NCBI GenBank assembly: GCA_022447025.1
Contig: JAKUUL010000009.1
Span: 1-33,448, forward strand
Direction of reading: 5' to 3'
DNA: 33,448 nt
From: SAR86 cluster bacterium
Lineage (GTDB): Bacteria > Pseudomonadota > Gammaproteobacteria > Magnimaribacterales > Magnimaribacteraceae
Part shown: positions 33,317-33,448 of the stretch, piece after piece
Layout: every line of letters starts with the position of its first letter
Numbering within the stretch: the first letter of the stretch is position 1
The notes under the pieces: model-generated
The model's database searches: none
The model's input: the letters and a program-made list of their open reading frames with translations, nothing else
Told to the model about the DNA's origin: nothing
Position numbers and translations under genes: made by a program

Positions 33317-33448
33317 AAAATTCCTTAATTTGTCACTAATTAGTATAAGAAAAGACTAATAAAAAATGGGTTTTCACAATATATTCATATAATCTATTTA
33401 TATATATAAATATAAATAATATAATGACTTTGTTCCTTTTTATAATAA
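33317..33448. other. AT-rich intergenic end of window
   Basis: This 132-bp stretch after the propeller gene has no supported gene. It is almost all A and T towards the end and contains an 18-bp perfect palindrome of A and T at 33395-33412. TATAAT-like hexamers occur at 33388-33393 and near 33420, as expected by chance in such sequence. It may be the promoter region of a gene beyond the window. Confidence 0.5.

Noticed and set aside
1-33448. tRNA genes, CRISPR arrays, transposons or phage genes
   Set aside because: Reading both strands by eye I saw no array of spaced repeats, no transposase or integrase motifs and no tRNA-like clover-leaf sequence; genes are packed almost end to end.

Overview
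The window is a gene-dense, AT-rich stretch of a bacterial chromosome. It looks like a streamlined marine gammaproteobacterium; a SAR86-like lineage is my guess, but no rRNA or other marker is present to prove it. The main evidence is the gammaproteobacterial order leuS-lptE-holA facing proA-nadD-rsfS-rlmH-mrdA-rodA-mltB-dacA. Supporting evidence is topoisomerase IV of E. coli-like length, intergenic gaps of mostly under 60 bp, and many overlapping genes. I see no tRNA, rRNA, CRISPR array, insertion sequence or prophage. No gap between genes exceeds 300 bp. The largest is the 132-bp AT-rich 3' end.

Layout. 1-2345 (+): end of leuS, then lptE and holA. 2342-11039 (-): a nine-gene operon for NAD synthesis, ribosome maturation and cell elongation (proA, nadD, rsfS, rlmH, mrdA/PBP2, rodA, mltB, dacA, and a D-amino-acid-type transaminase). 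11086-14169 (+): a DedA membrane protein, a carotenoid/stilbene oxygenase and an MDR-type NADPH oxidoreductase. 14175-17326 (-): mpl, a lipoprotein dipeptidase and a LON-domain protein. 17389-18654 (+): pyrophosphate-type phosphofructokinase. 18661-20271 (-): PaaI-type thioesterase plus a saccharopine-dehydrogenase-like reductase. 20309-23764 (+): secreted esterase, class III CoA-transferase and acyl-CoA dehydrogenase. 23767-24249 (-): DUF2244 membrane protein. 24295-25503 (+): argD-like transaminase. 25506-26570 (-): exported metallo-beta-lactamase-fold hydrolase. 26628-27596 (+): aldo/keto reductase. 27601-32221 (-): parE-parC-thioesterase. 32261-33316 (+): secreted beta-propeller protein of unknown substrate.

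How the genes work together. The first half is conserved housekeeping: outer-membrane LPS assembly, the replication clamp loader, and peptidoglycan elongation and recycling. The second half alternates strand every one to three genes. It holds small catabolic cassettes, notably esterase to CoA-transferase to dehydrogenase, and oxygenase to enone reductase.

Two small-scale patterns stand out. Several divergent gene pairs share a symmetric -10 element (ATTATAAT or close to it) lying very near the start codons, which suggests bidirectional promoters and some leaderless mRNAs. Several convergent pairs carry an inverted repeat over or next to their abutting stop codons, with no T-tract. I found no clear new multi-gene defence or mobile system. 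Several upstream start codons that extend the longest reading frames (TTG at 5361, 8818, 11045, 20303, 24241, 26598; ATG at 11020 and 24264) look wrong, and I give the better-supported starts.
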